Notes: generated from the sequence alone by a model not told the origin. 64,000 nucleotides of DNA from Bacillota bacterium (GCA_023386955.1 JAEWIS010000021.1:62001-126000), one strand, 5' to 3'. Positions 17,700 to 27,118 are shown, counted from the stretch's first letter. Numbers and translations are program-made.

Positions 17700-17882
17700 T
17701 TACGGAACTGAGCGACTCTTAAACGTGAAAAATTAGCTGTTCCAAATTATAACGGAACTAACAGACTCTTAGCGCATCAAAGAGGCAGAAAAACCTGCCC
17801 CGTGGCCGTTTAAGGGTCGTATAGTTCCGTTATTTTGTCAAAACACCCGATTTCGCCCTCTAAGGGTTTCCCAGTTCCGTTA
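17700..17882. repeat. Paired inverted box array, 50-bp period (AACGGAACT type)
   Basis: Boxes of 22 nt at 17700-17721 and 17750-17771 read TWACGGAACT-n5-GACTCTTA. Two inverted copies at 17811-17832 and 17861-17882 read TAAGGGT-n-AGTTCCGTTA. Both pairs have a spacing of exactly 50 bp. The inner pair could form a stem with at least ten paired bases (AACGGAACTA with TAGTTCCGTT). The same layout recurs at 22360 and 54848 with different box sequence. Confidence 0.8.
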
Positions 17883-18321
17883 GAGCGCGCCACCTACCTT
17901 CTGGCCAATGATCGCCTCCATCCCAGCGCCGAATCCACTTTCATCTTAGCCAAAACACCAATTTCGACTTCGGCGGCCAATCGTGCGCTGAAGAGTATGA
18001 CCTCCCCTCCCGAGGAACATCCTACAAAGGCGCCAGGGCGTCCGGCCGAGCCGGAGCTGACTGTGATAGAGAGAGCAACTATGCGGAAACAGACTGGGGC
18101 AGATCTGACTGCGGTGAAGTAAACAGCGTTGGAGTAAATAGTCGCAGGGCAGCAACCGTGGAACGGCAGTGGTGGAGTGGCAGCAGTAGGAGCGGTGGGC
18201 AGCGGTGAAGTAAGCAGCTCCAGAGCAGACAACAGCGGACCAAGCAGTCCCGCAGGAAGCAGCGGTTTGCCTCCGCTCCTCCAGGGTAAGGATTGGTAAA
18301 ACCAGCAGGAGGCTGATGGGG

Positions 18322-19560
18322 ATGGATTTATACTATGGCACATTATACTGGAACACTACCGGAACTTCGGCGCTCCGCCTGACTCCAAGGGAGCCCGCTT
18401 CCCGCTATGATGCCATTGTGGTGGGTGGAGGCATGTCCGGCGCTTTAACCGCGTATACTCTGGCCGAAGAAGGACTCAAGGTGGCGGTGATGGACAAGGG
18501 TGCCATGGCCTGCGGCAGCAGTCTGGCCAACACGGGGCTCATTCAATACTCCAATGACATCATGCTTCACCAGCTTATGCAGCAGATCGGCGAAACCAAG
18601 GCGGTGCAGTTTTACCGGATGTGTGTGAAGGCCATCGACCGGCTGGAGCAGGTTGCCCGTTCTTTGCATGAGCCGACAGATTTTATCCGCCGGGCCAGTC
18701 TGTACTTTGCCAGTGTCGATCCGGATGTGGAGCTGCTGCAAAAGGAATTTCAAGCCCTCCACGAAAACGGCTTCCCGGTTGACTACCTGACTGCGGATGA
18801 GGTGTCACGGCGATACCCCTTCCGGAAACCGGCGGCACTTCTTACATACGGGGACGCGGAGCTGAATCCGTTCCGGTTCGTCAGAGCTATCCTTACATAT
18901 TTGGACCAAAAGGGTGTTCATTTCTTCGAGGGTACGGAGGTCACATCCCTGGAGGACAGACCGGACGGCATAAGCGTCCACACCCCCCAAGGCATCTTTA
19001 CCGCTGAAAACGTCATCGTGACCACCGGCTACAGCCAGCCTCCCGGGCTGGAGGAGAGCGGAGTGGATCTTAACCGCTCCTATGCCGTCGCTACACGCCC
19101 TCTGGAGAATCTGGAAGCCGCGTGGAAGGACAGGGTACTGATTTGGGAAACCAGACGCCCGTACTTCTATTTGCGTACCACCATGGACGGAAGGATTGTG
19201 GCGGGAGGATTGGATGAGGATAAGCCGGAGGTGCCCCATAACAAGGAACTGATTGCCCGCCGGGCAGAGGCGCTGAAGCAGGAGCTGGTGAGTCTTTTTC
19301 CCATGCTGGATATCCAAATCGAATATGCCTGGGCAGCGGTCTTCGGAGAATCCAGAGATAATTTGCCCTTTATCGGGCAGCATCCGGAGCGGAAGCGGTT
19401 GTACTATCTTTTGGGCTATGGCGGTAACGGCACGGTGTACAGCACACTCGGTTCCGAGATTATCCGTGACCTGATCCTGGGCAAGAGCGATGCCAAAGCC
19501 GAATTAGTGAAGCTGGCCCGGCCGGGTCGGACGGCGCCGGATACAGCCGCGTCACGTTAG
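18322..19560 (+). CDS. FAD-dependent amino-acid/amine oxidoreductase (DadA family)
   Basis: 412 residues. The N-terminal dinucleotide-binding motif YDAIVVGGGMSGALTAYTLAEEG binds FAD. The DAO-type domain follows with SSLANTGLIQYSND, ALLTYGDAELNPFRFVRAI and a C-terminal substrate/flavin segment GESRDNLPFIGQHPERK and LLGYGGNGTVYS. Family members oxidise D-amino acids, glycine or related amines, giving imine and peroxide or passing electrons to the membrane; the substrate here is unknown. AGGAGG at 18307-18312 is nine bases before the ATG at 18322 but only three before the ATG at 18316, so 18322 is preferred. Confidence 0.88.
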   Translation: MDLYYGTLYWNTTGTSALRLTPREPASRYDAIVVGGGMSGALTAYTLAEEGLKVAVMDKGAMACGSSLANTGLIQYSNDIMLHQLMQQIGETKAVQFYRMCVKAIDRLEQVARSLHEPTDFIRRASLYFASVDPDVELLQKEFQALHENGFPVDYLTADEVSRRYPFRKPAALLTYGDAELNPFRFVRAILTYLDQKGVHFFEGTEVTSLEDRPDGISVHTPQGIFTAENVIVTTGYSQPPGLEESGVDLNRSYAVATRPLENLEAAWKDRVLIWETRRPYFYLRTTMDGRIVAGGLDEDKPEVPHNKELIARRAEALKQELVSLFPMLDIQIEYAWAAVFGESRDNLPFIGQHPERKRLYYLLGYGGNGTVYSTLGSEIIRDLILGKSDAKAELVKLARPGRTAPDTAASR

Positions 19561-19654
19561 GAATTCAAGCCCCTCTGGTTGCACTGCCCCCCTGTCTGTC
19601 CTATCATTAAGGAAAACGGCGAAAAACCCGCCGGATGGGAGGGCAGGCGCTGGC

Positions 19655-20890
19655 ATGCAGCAGCAATTAAAAGAGAAGGTCAAGGCGCTTCCCCTTACAC
19701 CCGGTGTTTATCTGATGAAGGATTCCCTGGGCAATATCATCTACGTGGGCAAAGCCAAGCAGCTCCGCAAGAGGGTTCAGTCCTACTTTGTCAAAAACAG
19801 CGGCCACAGCCCCAAGACCCGGGTGCTGGTCTCCCATATCCGTGATCTGGAGGTCCGGCATACGGATACGGAATTTGAGGCTTTTCTGTTGGAATGCCGC
19901 CTCATTAAGGAACTGCGCCCCGCCTATAACCGCAAAATGAAAAACCCCGAGGCCTACACCTACATCACCCTCCACCGGGCCAGGGAAAACGGCCTGCGCT
20001 ACTTCTCTGTCAGCTACAGTCCGGAGGATAAGGTTGGCCTCCGACGGTTCGGCCCCTACAGCAGCCGCGGCACGGTGGAACGCGCGTTAGAGGGCATCAA
20101 GGAAGGCCTGCGGATTGCCTGCAGCAACCCTTCCGGCCGCAGCGGCCCCTGCTTGAACCATGCGCTGGGACGGTGCATCGGCATGTGTGCCGGAGGCAAA
20201 GCAGCGGAGGCCTATGAGGCGATTGTGGACCGGATCATCCTGTTCCTGGAGGGGCAGAGCACCGACATTCCCGAATTGATGGAAAAACGGATGGTGGGGG
20301 CCGCCGAACGTTTTGATTTTGAGGCCGCCGCCAGATACAGGGATGAAGGCCGGGCAGTCGCGTATCTATTGCAAAAGGAGAAGATGATCAGCTTTGCGGA
20401 GACGGGGCATATCTCAGTGGTGCTGGAGGAAATGGACGGCGGCCTGGCCAAGCTGTTCCTGATCAAAGGCAACCGCCTGCTCCTGAATCACCGGCTGTCT
20501 CTTGCTGCCGACGAACATACAACGCCTGCTCTTGCCCGGGAAATCGCTGCACGGGTGCGGTCCGCCTATGTTTCTGCCGGGGCGGATACACAAGGCCCCA
20601 TTACCCGGTTTGACGTGGATGAGGCGCAAATCATCTACAGCTATCTGCAAAGTAACGCTGCCTGCAGCCGTCAATTGGACCAAGCATGGTTGGGCGATAA
20701 CGCCCCACCCTCCCTGCTGGAGGAAGAGGCCGCACAGCTGCTGGAGGACCAGTCAAGACTGGCGGTTTTGGAGGCGGCGGCCGGTGACGGGGAAGCGGCA
20801 GCCGGTGGTGACGCAGAGGTGGTGGCGGAAATGGTCGAGCATGAGTTTGATCCGGAGCGCGGGTACGATTACGGACCCGGCCAAAATTAA
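19655..20890 (+). CDS. UvrC-like GIY-YIG protein lacking the C-terminal nuclease half
   Basis: 411 residues. The GIY-YIG domain is clear (GVYLMKDSLGNIIYVGKAKQL, residues 17-37), followed by four cysteines C156, C166, C174 and C178 in IACSN...GPCLN...GRCIGMC, spaced like the iron-sulfur cluster of UvrC. A UVR motif (DFEAAARYRDEGRAVAYL) for contact with UvrB follows. Full UvrC is about 600 residues and continues with an RNase H-like nuclease and two helix-hairpin-helix motifs; neither is visible, and the last 60 residues are acidic and Ala/Gly-rich. It may nick only on the 3' side of a lesion, like Cho, or act in regulation. GGGAGGG stands 11 bases before the ATG. Confidence 0.85.
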   Translation: MQQQLKEKVKALPLTPGVYLMKDSLGNIIYVGKAKQLRKRVQSYFVKNSGHSPKTRVLVSHIRDLEVRHTDTEFEAFLLECRLIKELRPAYNRKMKNPEAYTYITLHRARENGLRYFSVSYSPEDKVGLRRFGPYSSRGTVERALEGIKEGLRIACSNPSGRSGPCLNHALGRCIGMCAGGKAAEAYEAIVDRIILFLEGQSTDIPELMEKRMVGAAERFDFEAAARYRDEGRAVAYLLQKEKMISFAETGHISVVLEEMDGGLAKLFLIKGNRLLLNHRLSLAADEHTTPALAREIAARVRSAYVSAGADTQGPITRFDVDEAQIIYSYLQSNAACSRQLDQAWLGDNAPPSLLEEEAAQLLEDQSRLAVLEAAAGDGEAAAGGDAEVVAEMVEHEFDPERGYDYGPGQN

Positions 20891-20937
20891 AACGTCCTGC
20901 ACAACCTCCCCTGGGGAGAATGCAGGACGTTTTTTTG
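20891..20937. terminator. Terminator between the UvrC-like and MFS genes
   Basis: AACGTCCTGCA at 20891-20901 pairs with TGCAGGACGTT at 20921-20931, followed by seven T. It begins at the stop of the UvrC-like gene and lies between converging genes. Confidence 0.9.
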
Positions 20938-20955
20938 CTCCGAGAGGGAGTTGCC

Positions 20956-22197
20956 CTAGGTTGCTCCCGTTTCCGCCGCAGCGGGCTCCAGTGGCGACCC
21001 AGCCTTTAACAAAGCTTTATTCTTCAACAGCAAGAGGGATAAAAGCATCAGCAGGGCGCCGGTCGCCAGCATAATCCATTCAATAGCCACCTTATCTGCC
21101 ATCGGGCCAAATACCAGCATCCCCATGGGCATCATGGAGCTGCTGATCATCCCGAACACCCCGAATACCCGGCCGGTGAAATCCTTGTCGACCCGGTCCT
21201 GAAGCAGTACAGTGGAGGGCGTATTGAACAAGGGCAAGGCCAAGCCGAATATGGACATAAAACCGAGGTATATCCAGAAGAACGGCACCAAGCCGAAGGC
21301 TGCTGTACAAGCACCCATCACCACACCGGACAACGTCATGGAGTGGATCTTGTTGCGGAAGCCGCCCCAAGAGGCAATAAGCAGCCCGCCCAGCATCATA
21401 CCTACGGAAAAGGTAATTTCAATGGCTACCAGCCGCCATACCTGGTCCCCGAAGCTGCGGGCGACCTGAAGCGGCGTGAGGAAGGCGGCAGGCGCCACCA
21501 GCACGAAGAAAAACCCGCTGAAAATAAAGAACTGCTTGAGGTACGGATGGGTGGCAATAAACCGGACACCCTCCCGCAGATCGCCGAAATATCCGCCCTC
21601 CTGGGCCTTCTGCATCCGGTCGTGGTCCTTAACCCGGAGAAACAGGAACAAAGTGCTCACCGCGATGAAGCAGGTCACCACGTCGATGAAGAAGATGGTG
21701 GACAGGGGGGCCAACCCCAGCAATGCGCCGCTGGCCATAGGGGCCACCAGCATAATCAAGGCCTGGATACTCCCGTTGATCCCGTTCACACGGGTTAGCT
21801 GGTCCTCGGGCACCAGCTGCGGCAGAATCGCCCCGACGGCAGGCGTCTGGACCGCCGAACCCAAAGCACGGATGGCCGACATCACGAAGAGCAGCCATAG
21901 GGACTCATGCCCCGCCATAAACAGCAGGGCCATAATTAGAGTCGTCAGCGCAATGGCGCTGTCGGAAATCATGATCAGCCGCTTGCGGTTATAGCGGTCG
22001 GCCCATACTCCGGCGAAGGGCGACAGGAAGAAGGTGGGCAAAAAGCCGCACACAATGGCGATGGTCATCATACTGCCGGATTGGGTGGTCAGGGTAATAT
22101 GCCAGGTAATGGCGTATTGCACCAGCGCGGTACCGAACAGGGATATGGTCTGAGTGGCAAGAAACAGGGTAATTCTTCGTTTCCAGTTGGTGTCCAT
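20956..22197 (-). CDS. MFS transporter, drug-efflux (MefA/TetV-like) type
   Basis: 413 residues with 12 predicted membrane helices. The loop after helix 2 carries the MFS motif GVWADRYNRKRLIMISD. The overall pattern (SLFGTALVQYAITWHITLTTQSG at the start, IRALGSAVQTPAVGAILPQLVPEDQLTRVNG in the middle) is that of the macrolide-efflux MefA-like group of proton-driven exporters. The substrate cannot be told. It is a single gene. The 400 bp upstream contain a repeat array. Confidence 0.88.
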   Translation of the reverse strand: MDTNWKRRITLFLATQTISLFGTALVQYAITWHITLTTQSGSMMTIAIVCGFLPTFFLSPFAGVWADRYNRKRLIMISDSAIALTTLIMALLFMAGHESLWLLFVMSAIRALGSAVQTPAVGAILPQLVPEDQLTRVNGINGSIQALIMLVAPMASGALLGLAPLSTIFFIDVVTCFIAVSTLFLFLRVKDHDRMQKAQEGGYFGDLREGVRFIATHPYLKQFFIFSGFFFVLVAPAAFLTPLQVARSFGDQVWRLVAIEITFSVGMMLGGLLIASWGGFRNKIHSMTLSGVVMGACTAAFGLVPFFWIYLGFMSIFGLALPLFNTPSTVLLQDRVDKDFTGRVFGVFGMISSSMMPMGMLVFGPMADKVAIEWIMLATGALLMLLSLLLLKNKALLKAGSPLEPAAAETGAT

Positions 22198-22604
22198 CTT
22201 TCAGGGCACGCTCCGTTTCTTCAAATTTGAACGTTTCTGGACCATTATATCATAACCGATTCTTATAAATGTCCGCCCCAAGCCCGAGAATATCCGGAAA
22301 AAATCATTGAAACGATTCTGCCCGCCGATGGGTTAGGGGAAACGGGATGGAGGACAGACCTAACGAACCTGTAACATGCTATTTGGCCCAAATGGGCATG
22401 AAAAAAATCTAACGAATCCTAGCCGCTCTATTTGTCCGATTTGGCGTAGAAATGCCATCAAACCGGCGAATAGCGTGCGACAGATTCGTTAGATTTTAAG
22501 AACGCCCGCATGGAGCCAAATAGCGATGCTCCTGTTCGGTAGAGGAGATTCGGTAGAGCAGAATCCCAGAGGTTCTCGCGATTTGGGCGCAGGACACCGG
22601 GACC
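22198..22604. other. Intergenic between MFS and beta-helix lipoprotein genes
   Basis: About 400 bp without a supported gene. It contains the promoter region of the MFS gene on the right edge of that gene and the array of 27-nt boxes at 22360-22542. No terminator for the beta-helix gene was recognised. Confidence 0.5.
22360..22542. repeat. Paired inverted box array, 49-50 bp period (CTAACGAA...CTATTTG type)
   Basis: Two 27-nt boxes at 22360-22386 and 22409-22435 begin CTAACGAA and end near CTATTTG. Two inverted boxes at 22466-22492 and 22516-22542 read RAATAGCG...TTCGKTAG. Spacing is 49 bp in the first pair and 50 bp in the second. The layout (two direct, about 30 bp gap, two inverted) equals that at 17700 and 54931. 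Confidence 0.8.
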
Positions 22605-24719
22605 CTACTGCTGCCCCCCGGTTTGGCCCTGCGTGTTCGGCCGCTGGCCGCGCTGGCTCTGCTGGCCGCTCATCTGGCCTTGGCCGCCCTTGCCGCCGTC
22701 CATGCGGCCACCGCCCATACCGCCGCCCATGCCGCCGGAAGGCTTCGTGGTCACACCTGTCTCCGACAGGTAAGTCACTGGACCCGACGGCGTAAATTCC
22801 ACCACCTTGGTGCCGCCGGAGAGGGTTCCGCCGCTGGTGAGGCCCGCTTCGGTTTGACCGGATACGGTGCCGCCGGAATAAACCGTATAGGTGCCGTCCT
22901 TACTGAGACCAGGGGAAGCGAACACAATGGTCTGGAACTGCTTGGCGGGGGTGAAGGACGCCACCACCTGGCCGCTTTTATCCGTCAGGGTTACCGTTGT
23001 GCCTGCTTTTTGGGCCGAAGAGAAGCTCATCATGACGGAATACGAGGAGGATTCCTCCGAAGGAGCCTGTGCCATGCCGGAGCTGCCTGCAGCCACCAGG
23101 GAGCCGCCGGTCATAGTGAAGGTGCCGTCGTAATCCAGCGCCCCGTTGCCGTTGTCCGACGGGCCGTTAACGGTAACGGTTCCGCCCGACATCTTGATAA
23201 GCCCGTTGGAATCCAGCCCGTCGCCGGCGGCATTTACGGCGATGCTGCCGCCGGTAATATTCAGCCACGTGTCGCCTGAGGCGCTGAAGCCGTTTTGTCC
23301 CGGGCGCCCATTTACGGATGAGCCGTCATTGCCGCCGCCTGCGTTGATGCCATCGTCGCTGGCGGTGACCTCGATTTTGCCCCCGGCCAGAGTAATCTGC
23401 TTGCTTTCGATACCTTCATAGCTCTTTTTGATGAAGATCGTACCATTGGAAACCGTCAGCGCGGAATCCGCATGCAGCCCGTCGTCCCCGGAGGTGATGC
23501 TCAGCTCGCCACCGCCGATGGTCAGGGTATTGTTGCTGTGAATGGCATCGTCAGCGGAGTCAATGGTGAAGGAACCTCCGGTAATCGCCAGATCGGACGC
23601 TGCCTTGATGGCCTTGGCGCTGGAGGTTTGCGCGGCTGCGGCAGTGGTGGCTGCGGCGGTTGTTGTAGCAGCGGAGCCGCCCACCGGAGCCACGTTGCCG
23701 GAGCCAGCCGGCGCACCATTCCCGGCGGGTGCTCCGCCCCCGAAGCCGCCGCCCATAGGCTGCCGGCTGTCCTCAGCCTTGATCGCCGCATTGGCGCTGC
23801 CACCGCCCGTGGTAAGGGCATATTGCCCGCCGGAGATCAGCAGAGAGCCTGCGGCCTGGATGCCGTCCCTGCCGGAGGTCAGCTTGTAGGTCCCGCCGGA
23901 CAAAGCGATATATCCCTTGTCCGCCTTCTCGTCATTGGTGGAGCGGAGGGCGTCGCCTTGCGCCTCCACCACAATGCTGCCATCCTTCACGGCCAGCATA
24001 TCCCGGCCCACAATACCGTCATCCACGGAATAAACCGTAATGCGGCCGCCAGTGATCCTCAGCTCATCCTTGCTCATGATGCCATTGTTAAAATTAGCAT
24101 TCACGGTGAGCGCCCCGGTGCCGTTGATGGTTAGATTGTCCTTGCTGAACAGCGCCGCGTTGGGCTCGTCAGTCTTGGGATCGCTGTAGACATACTCCGC
24201 CGCATCCGTCAGGACGTTCTCGGTGCCGTCGGGTAAGGAAACCACCGTTTTGTCGGCGTTTTTCACATAAATGGCAGCACTGGACTTGCTGGTAATGTCC
24301 ACACCGTTCATCACCAGCTTCACTGTTCCGGAGCCTTGACTGTCTACGACAATTTGGCCATCGTTCAGCGTACCGCTGATTACGTACACACCAGGGAGCG
24401 CGATCATAACGGTGGAGCCCTCCACGGCTGCACCGGTTCCGGTAATGGCGGCGGTATTGCCATTTAGCTGGATGGTATTAGGTTTTTCCTTCGTCCAGTC
24501 GGTATAGTTATCGTCAGAGGTGTAGGTGACCATTTTGGCGGTTACGGGACTTGCCGTCACATTGCCTTCCACGACGGCGGAGGCTGCCGGAGAAGCGGAG
24601 CCCGCAGCTGCAGAGACGGATGCCGAGGTCGCTGCATTTTCCGGAGCCGCACTGCAGGCGGCCAGGGCTGTCGACAACAGGGCAAAGGACAGCAATTTGG
24701 AGGTTAAAGGGTTACGCAT
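22605..24719 (-). CDS. Carbohydrate-binding beta-helix lipoprotein (Cthe_2159 type)
   Basis: About 704 residues. The N-terminal lipoprotein signal ends LSTALAACSA, giving a lipid-anchored surface protein. The body is built of short repeats with Gly-Gly and Asp-Asp-Gly/Ala turns (GGRITVYSVDDGIVGRD, GGSFTIDSADDAIHSN, GGELSITSGDDGLHADS, GGKIEVTASDDGINAG), typical of the right-handed beta-helix of Cthe_2159-like proteins, which bind cellulose or polygalacturonate. Two low-complexity Ala/Gly insertions interrupt the helix, and the C-terminus is Gly/Gln-rich. The ATG at 24719 is used; a GTG three codons upstream lies closer to AAAGGA. Confidence 0.8.
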   Translation of the reverse strand: MRNPLTSKLLSFALLSTALAACSAAPENAATSASVSAAAGSASPAASAVVEGNVTASPVTAKMVTYTSDDNYTDWTKEKPNTIQLNGNTAAITGTGAAVEGSTVMIALPGVYVISGTLNDGQIVVDSQGSGTVKLVMNGVDITSKSSAAIYVKNADKTVVSLPDGTENVLTDAAEYVYSDPKTDEPNAALFSKDNLTINGTGALTVNANFNNGIMSKDELRITGGRITVYSVDDGIVGRDMLAVKDGSIVVEAQGDALRSTNDEKADKGYIALSGGTYKLTSGRDGIQAAGSLLISGGQYALTTGGGSANAAIKAEDSRQPMGGGFGGGAPAGNGAPAGSGNVAPVGGSAATTTAAATTAAAAQTSSAKAIKAASDLAITGGSFTIDSADDAIHSNNTLTIGGGELSITSGDDGLHADSALTVSNGTIFIKKSYEGIESKQITLAGGKIEVTASDDGINAGGGNDGSSVNGRPGQNGFSASGDTWLNITGGSIAVNAAGDGLDSNGLIKMSGGTVTVNGPSDNGNGALDYDGTFTMTGGSLVAAGSSGMAQAPSEESSSYSVMMSFSSAQKAGTTVTLTDKSGQVVASFTPAKQFQTIVFASPGLSKDGTYTVYSGGTVSGQTEAGLTSGGTLSGGTKVVEFTPSGPVTYLSETGVTTKPSGGMGGGMGGGRMDGGKGGQGQMSGQQSQRGQRPNTQGQTGGQQ

Positions 24720-24821
24720 GTTCTGCACCCATCCTTTCAGTCTTTGGAATACCTCTACAGTATCCTGCCAAGCTGAAAGCCCCCTGAACCCTTTCTGAAA
24801 GCTGGCTGTGAATGTGCCTGA

Positions 24822-24856
24822 AATAGAAAAGGACCCGTTCCATCATGGACGGGCCT
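24822..24856 (-). terminator. Terminator of the SRPBCC gene
   Basis: On the minus strand GGCCCGTCCAT pairs with ATGGAACGGGTCC and is followed by TTTTCTATTT, 15 bases after the SRPBCC stop codon. Confidence 0.8.
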
Positions 24857-24870
24857 GCTGCAAGGCTTCT

Positions 24871-25386
24871 TTATTTTACTGAAGGCAGATAGGCCTCCAA
24901 GCGGCTCCAGGTTTCCAGGATGCCTTGCTCCATCCCCATCTCCATTACCTGGCGCAGACTCTCTTCCGTATCGAAGATGCTGCGGCACACCACCCGGGTT
25001 TTGTCCCCGTCGGCAGCAAAAGAGAGCTCCACCTCCGTGGCAGGCATCCCCTCCGCCTCATTGCCCTCCGCATCGGAGAAGTAGTCGGTATAGGTAAGTG
25101 CCTCAGGAGCATGAATCGAACCGTACACACCCTTGCCCCAGGATTCCATACCGTAAAAATCCCCCTGCTCGGGGTCCTCACATTTCATACAATAATGCCA
25201 GACGCCTCCGGGCCGCAGGTCGATGGTGCAATGGGGCATACTCCAGCCCTGGGGCCCCCACCAATGCTTTAAGTGTCCGGCTTCCGTAAACGCCTGGAAA
25301 ACCAGCTCCCGCGGAGCATCAAAGGTTTTCTCCAGAATAAACTCCCGGCCTTCTATCCGGACAGCGGTTTTGCCTGCCTCAGCCAT
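24871..25386 (-). CDS. SRPBCC / AHSA1 domain protein
   Basis: 171 residues forming one START-like hydrophobic pocket fold: FILEKTFDAPRELVFQAFTEAGHLKHWWGPQGW is the usual N-terminal signature, followed by DLRPGGVWHYCM and a C-terminal long helix (ESLRQVMEMGMEQGILETWSRLEAYL). Bacterial members (YndB-like) may bind small lipids or flavonoids; the ligand is unknown. AGGAGGG seven bases before the ATG at 25386 fixes the start; the frame stays open upstream but has no such signal. Confidence 0.92.
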   Translation of the reverse strand: MAEAGKTAVRIEGREFILEKTFDAPRELVFQAFTEAGHLKHWWGPQGWSMPHCTIDLRPGGVWHYCMKCEDPEQGDFYGMESWGKGVYGSIHAPEALTYTDYFSDAEGNEAEGMPATEVELSFAADGDKTRVVCRSIFDTEESLRQVMEMGMEQGILETWSRLEAYLPSVK

Positions 25387-25669
25387 CGCAATTCCCTCCT
25401 GTGGACTTGTCCGGTGAAGTGTTCTGGCATTCCACGGACAGATGCCCTGAATGGTCTTCAACGTTACTATATCCCAGGGACAGGCTTTCCGCAATGGATT
25501 TATTACAAATTTGTGAACAAGCGTATAGCGACTCATGCTGCGGTTCCCGCCGCACCGTATTTCGATGAAATATCGAAGAAGACCCTCAAACCGGTTCTGC
25601 CGGTTTCGAGGCTACCATAACATATCCGGCCTGCGGCACAGACCATGTAATTTTAAGGGTAGGGTCCGG

Positions 25670-27118
25670 TTAATTCTCCTGCAGGCTGGGGGCAAAGCCC
25701 CGTTCATCCGCTAAGGAGGCGTGGTTTTTTTCCCACATGGCTTCGATTTCCTCCAGGGATTTGCCCTTGGTTTCGGGAACCTGGGACATGGTAAACAGGA
25801 AGGTGAACAGCGCAGCCGCTCCATAAATCCAGAAGGTTTTGCCCGGTCCGATGGAGGACAGGAGAGACGGGAAGGACTGGGAGACCACAAAGTTCATCGC
25901 CCAAAGCGCCATATTGGCAATAGCCGTGGCCACACCCCGGATACGGTTGGGGAACATCTCCGCCAGCAGCACCCACACCACCGCCCCGAGAGACACGGCG
26001 AAGGCAGCCACATAGGCGAGTATACATACTATAATGACGACACCCCCGGTTTGCCCCAGCTCAAAGGACACTCCGATCAGGAGCAGACTTACGGTCATCA
26101 CCCCCGAGCCGATCAAGAGAAGCAGCTTGCGGCCCAGCTTATCAACCAGCCACAAGGACAGGGCGGTGAACACCACATTCACGACACCGACCAGCAGAGT
26201 TTGCAAAAGAGAGCCGCTGGTGCCCGAGCCGGTCTGCCGGAATATCTCCGGCGCATAATACATCACCGCGTTGATCCCTGTGATCTGCTGGGTCATGGCC
26301 ACAATCGTACCGATAACCAGGATTTTCCGGGTTTTGCCCTTCATCAGCTGGCGGGCCGCTTCCCCGAAGGAAAGCTTGGTCTCCTCGGCGAAGGAGCGTT
26401 TAATGTCCAGCACCTCCTGCCGGGCGGCGGTATTCCCGTGAATCCGCAGCAGAATGGGCAGGGCCTCCTCCGCTCTGCCCTTTTGGATTAACCAGCGGGG
26501 GCTTTCCGGAACGAAGAACAGCAGGATCAGAAACAAGGTGCCCGGCACCACACCGGCTCCGAACATAAAACGCCAGCCGGAGGTGATGTTCCAGGCCTCA
26601 TTGCCGGCTCCCGCAATGAAATAGGAGAGCAGCATGCCGCTGAGAATAGCGGTAACGGTCGCCATTTGGGTCATGGCCACCAGCCTGCCGCGGTATTTGG
26701 CCGGGGCAATCTCCGCATTGTACATGGGACACAGGGAGCAGTTGATGCCGATAGCCACACCCTCCAGCATACGCAGGGCGATAAACGGGACCAATCCGCC
26801 CGCCAGCGCGGAGCCGCCGATGCCGATGATGTAGAGCAGGGCGGATACGATCAGCACCCGCTTGCGTCCGTAACGGTTGCCCATCATGCCTGCGAAGGCC
26901 GCTCCGGCAATACAGCCGATGATGATGCACGAGACGGTCCAGCCCAGCATGGCGTCACCCAAGCCGAAGCGCAGGCGGAGATAGCCGTTGGCACCGGACA
27001 TCACGGAGGTGTCGAAGCCGAATAAAAAGCCGCCCAACGCGGCAACTAAGGATACGAGTATAACAAACCGGAGACTGCCTTTTTCCGGCGTCTGTGTAAG
27101 AATGGTGTCGGAATACAT
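25670..27118 (-). CDS. Sugar:H+ symporter, MFS sugar porter family
   Basis: 482 residues with 12 membrane helices. Sugar-porter signatures are present: GNRYGRKRVLI after helix 2, PESPRWLIQKGRAEEA after helix 6, QQITGINAVMYYAPEIF in helix 7, DKLGRKLLLL after helix 8 and PETKGKSLEEIE near the C-terminus. The family imports xylose, arabinose, galactose, glucose or inositol. AAGGAGG precedes the ATG. It lies 190 bp downstream of a sugar-sensing three-gene system on the same strand, so the sensed sugar is probably its substrate; which sugar is not shown. Confidence 0.92.
   Translation of the reverse strand: MYSDTILTQTPEKGSLRFVILVSLVAALGGFLFGFDTSVMSGANGYLRLRFGLGDAMLGWTVSCIIIGCIAGAAFAGMMGNRYGRKRVLIVSALLYIIGIGGSALAGGLVPFIALRMLEGVAIGINCSLCPMYNAEIAPAKYRGRLVAMTQMATVTAILSGMLLSYFIAGAGNEAWNITSGWRFMFGAGVVPGTLFLILLFFVPESPRWLIQKGRAEEALPILLRIHGNTAARQEVLDIKRSFAEETKLSFGEAARQLMKGKTRKILVIGTIVAMTQQITGINAVMYYAPEIFRQTGSGTSGSLLQTLLVGVVNVVFTALSLWLVDKLGRKLLLLIGSGVMTVSLLLIGVSFELGQTGGVVIIVCILAYVAAFAVSLGAVVWVLLAEMFPNRIRGVATAIANMALWAMNFVVSQSFPSLLSSIGPGKTFWIYGAAALFTFLFTMSQVPETKGKSLEEIEAMWEKNHASLADERGFAPSLQEN

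Larger units (their letters stand above)
17526..18321. other. Intergenic, repeat-rich, no gene recognised
   Basis: About 800 bp. It holds a 21-bp tandem array (17605-17688) and a four-box inverted array with 50-bp period (17700-17882). From about 18120 to 18270 the sequence is made of GCAG/GTGG-rich low-complexity triplets. Open frames here (for example 17835-18122 plus and 17894-18343 minus) have no recognisable protein and cross the repeats. Confidence 0.6.

Noticed and set aside
17835..18343. Open frames on both strands in the low-complexity stretch
   Set aside because: Low-complexity translation, overlap with repeats, no domain and no ribosome-binding site.
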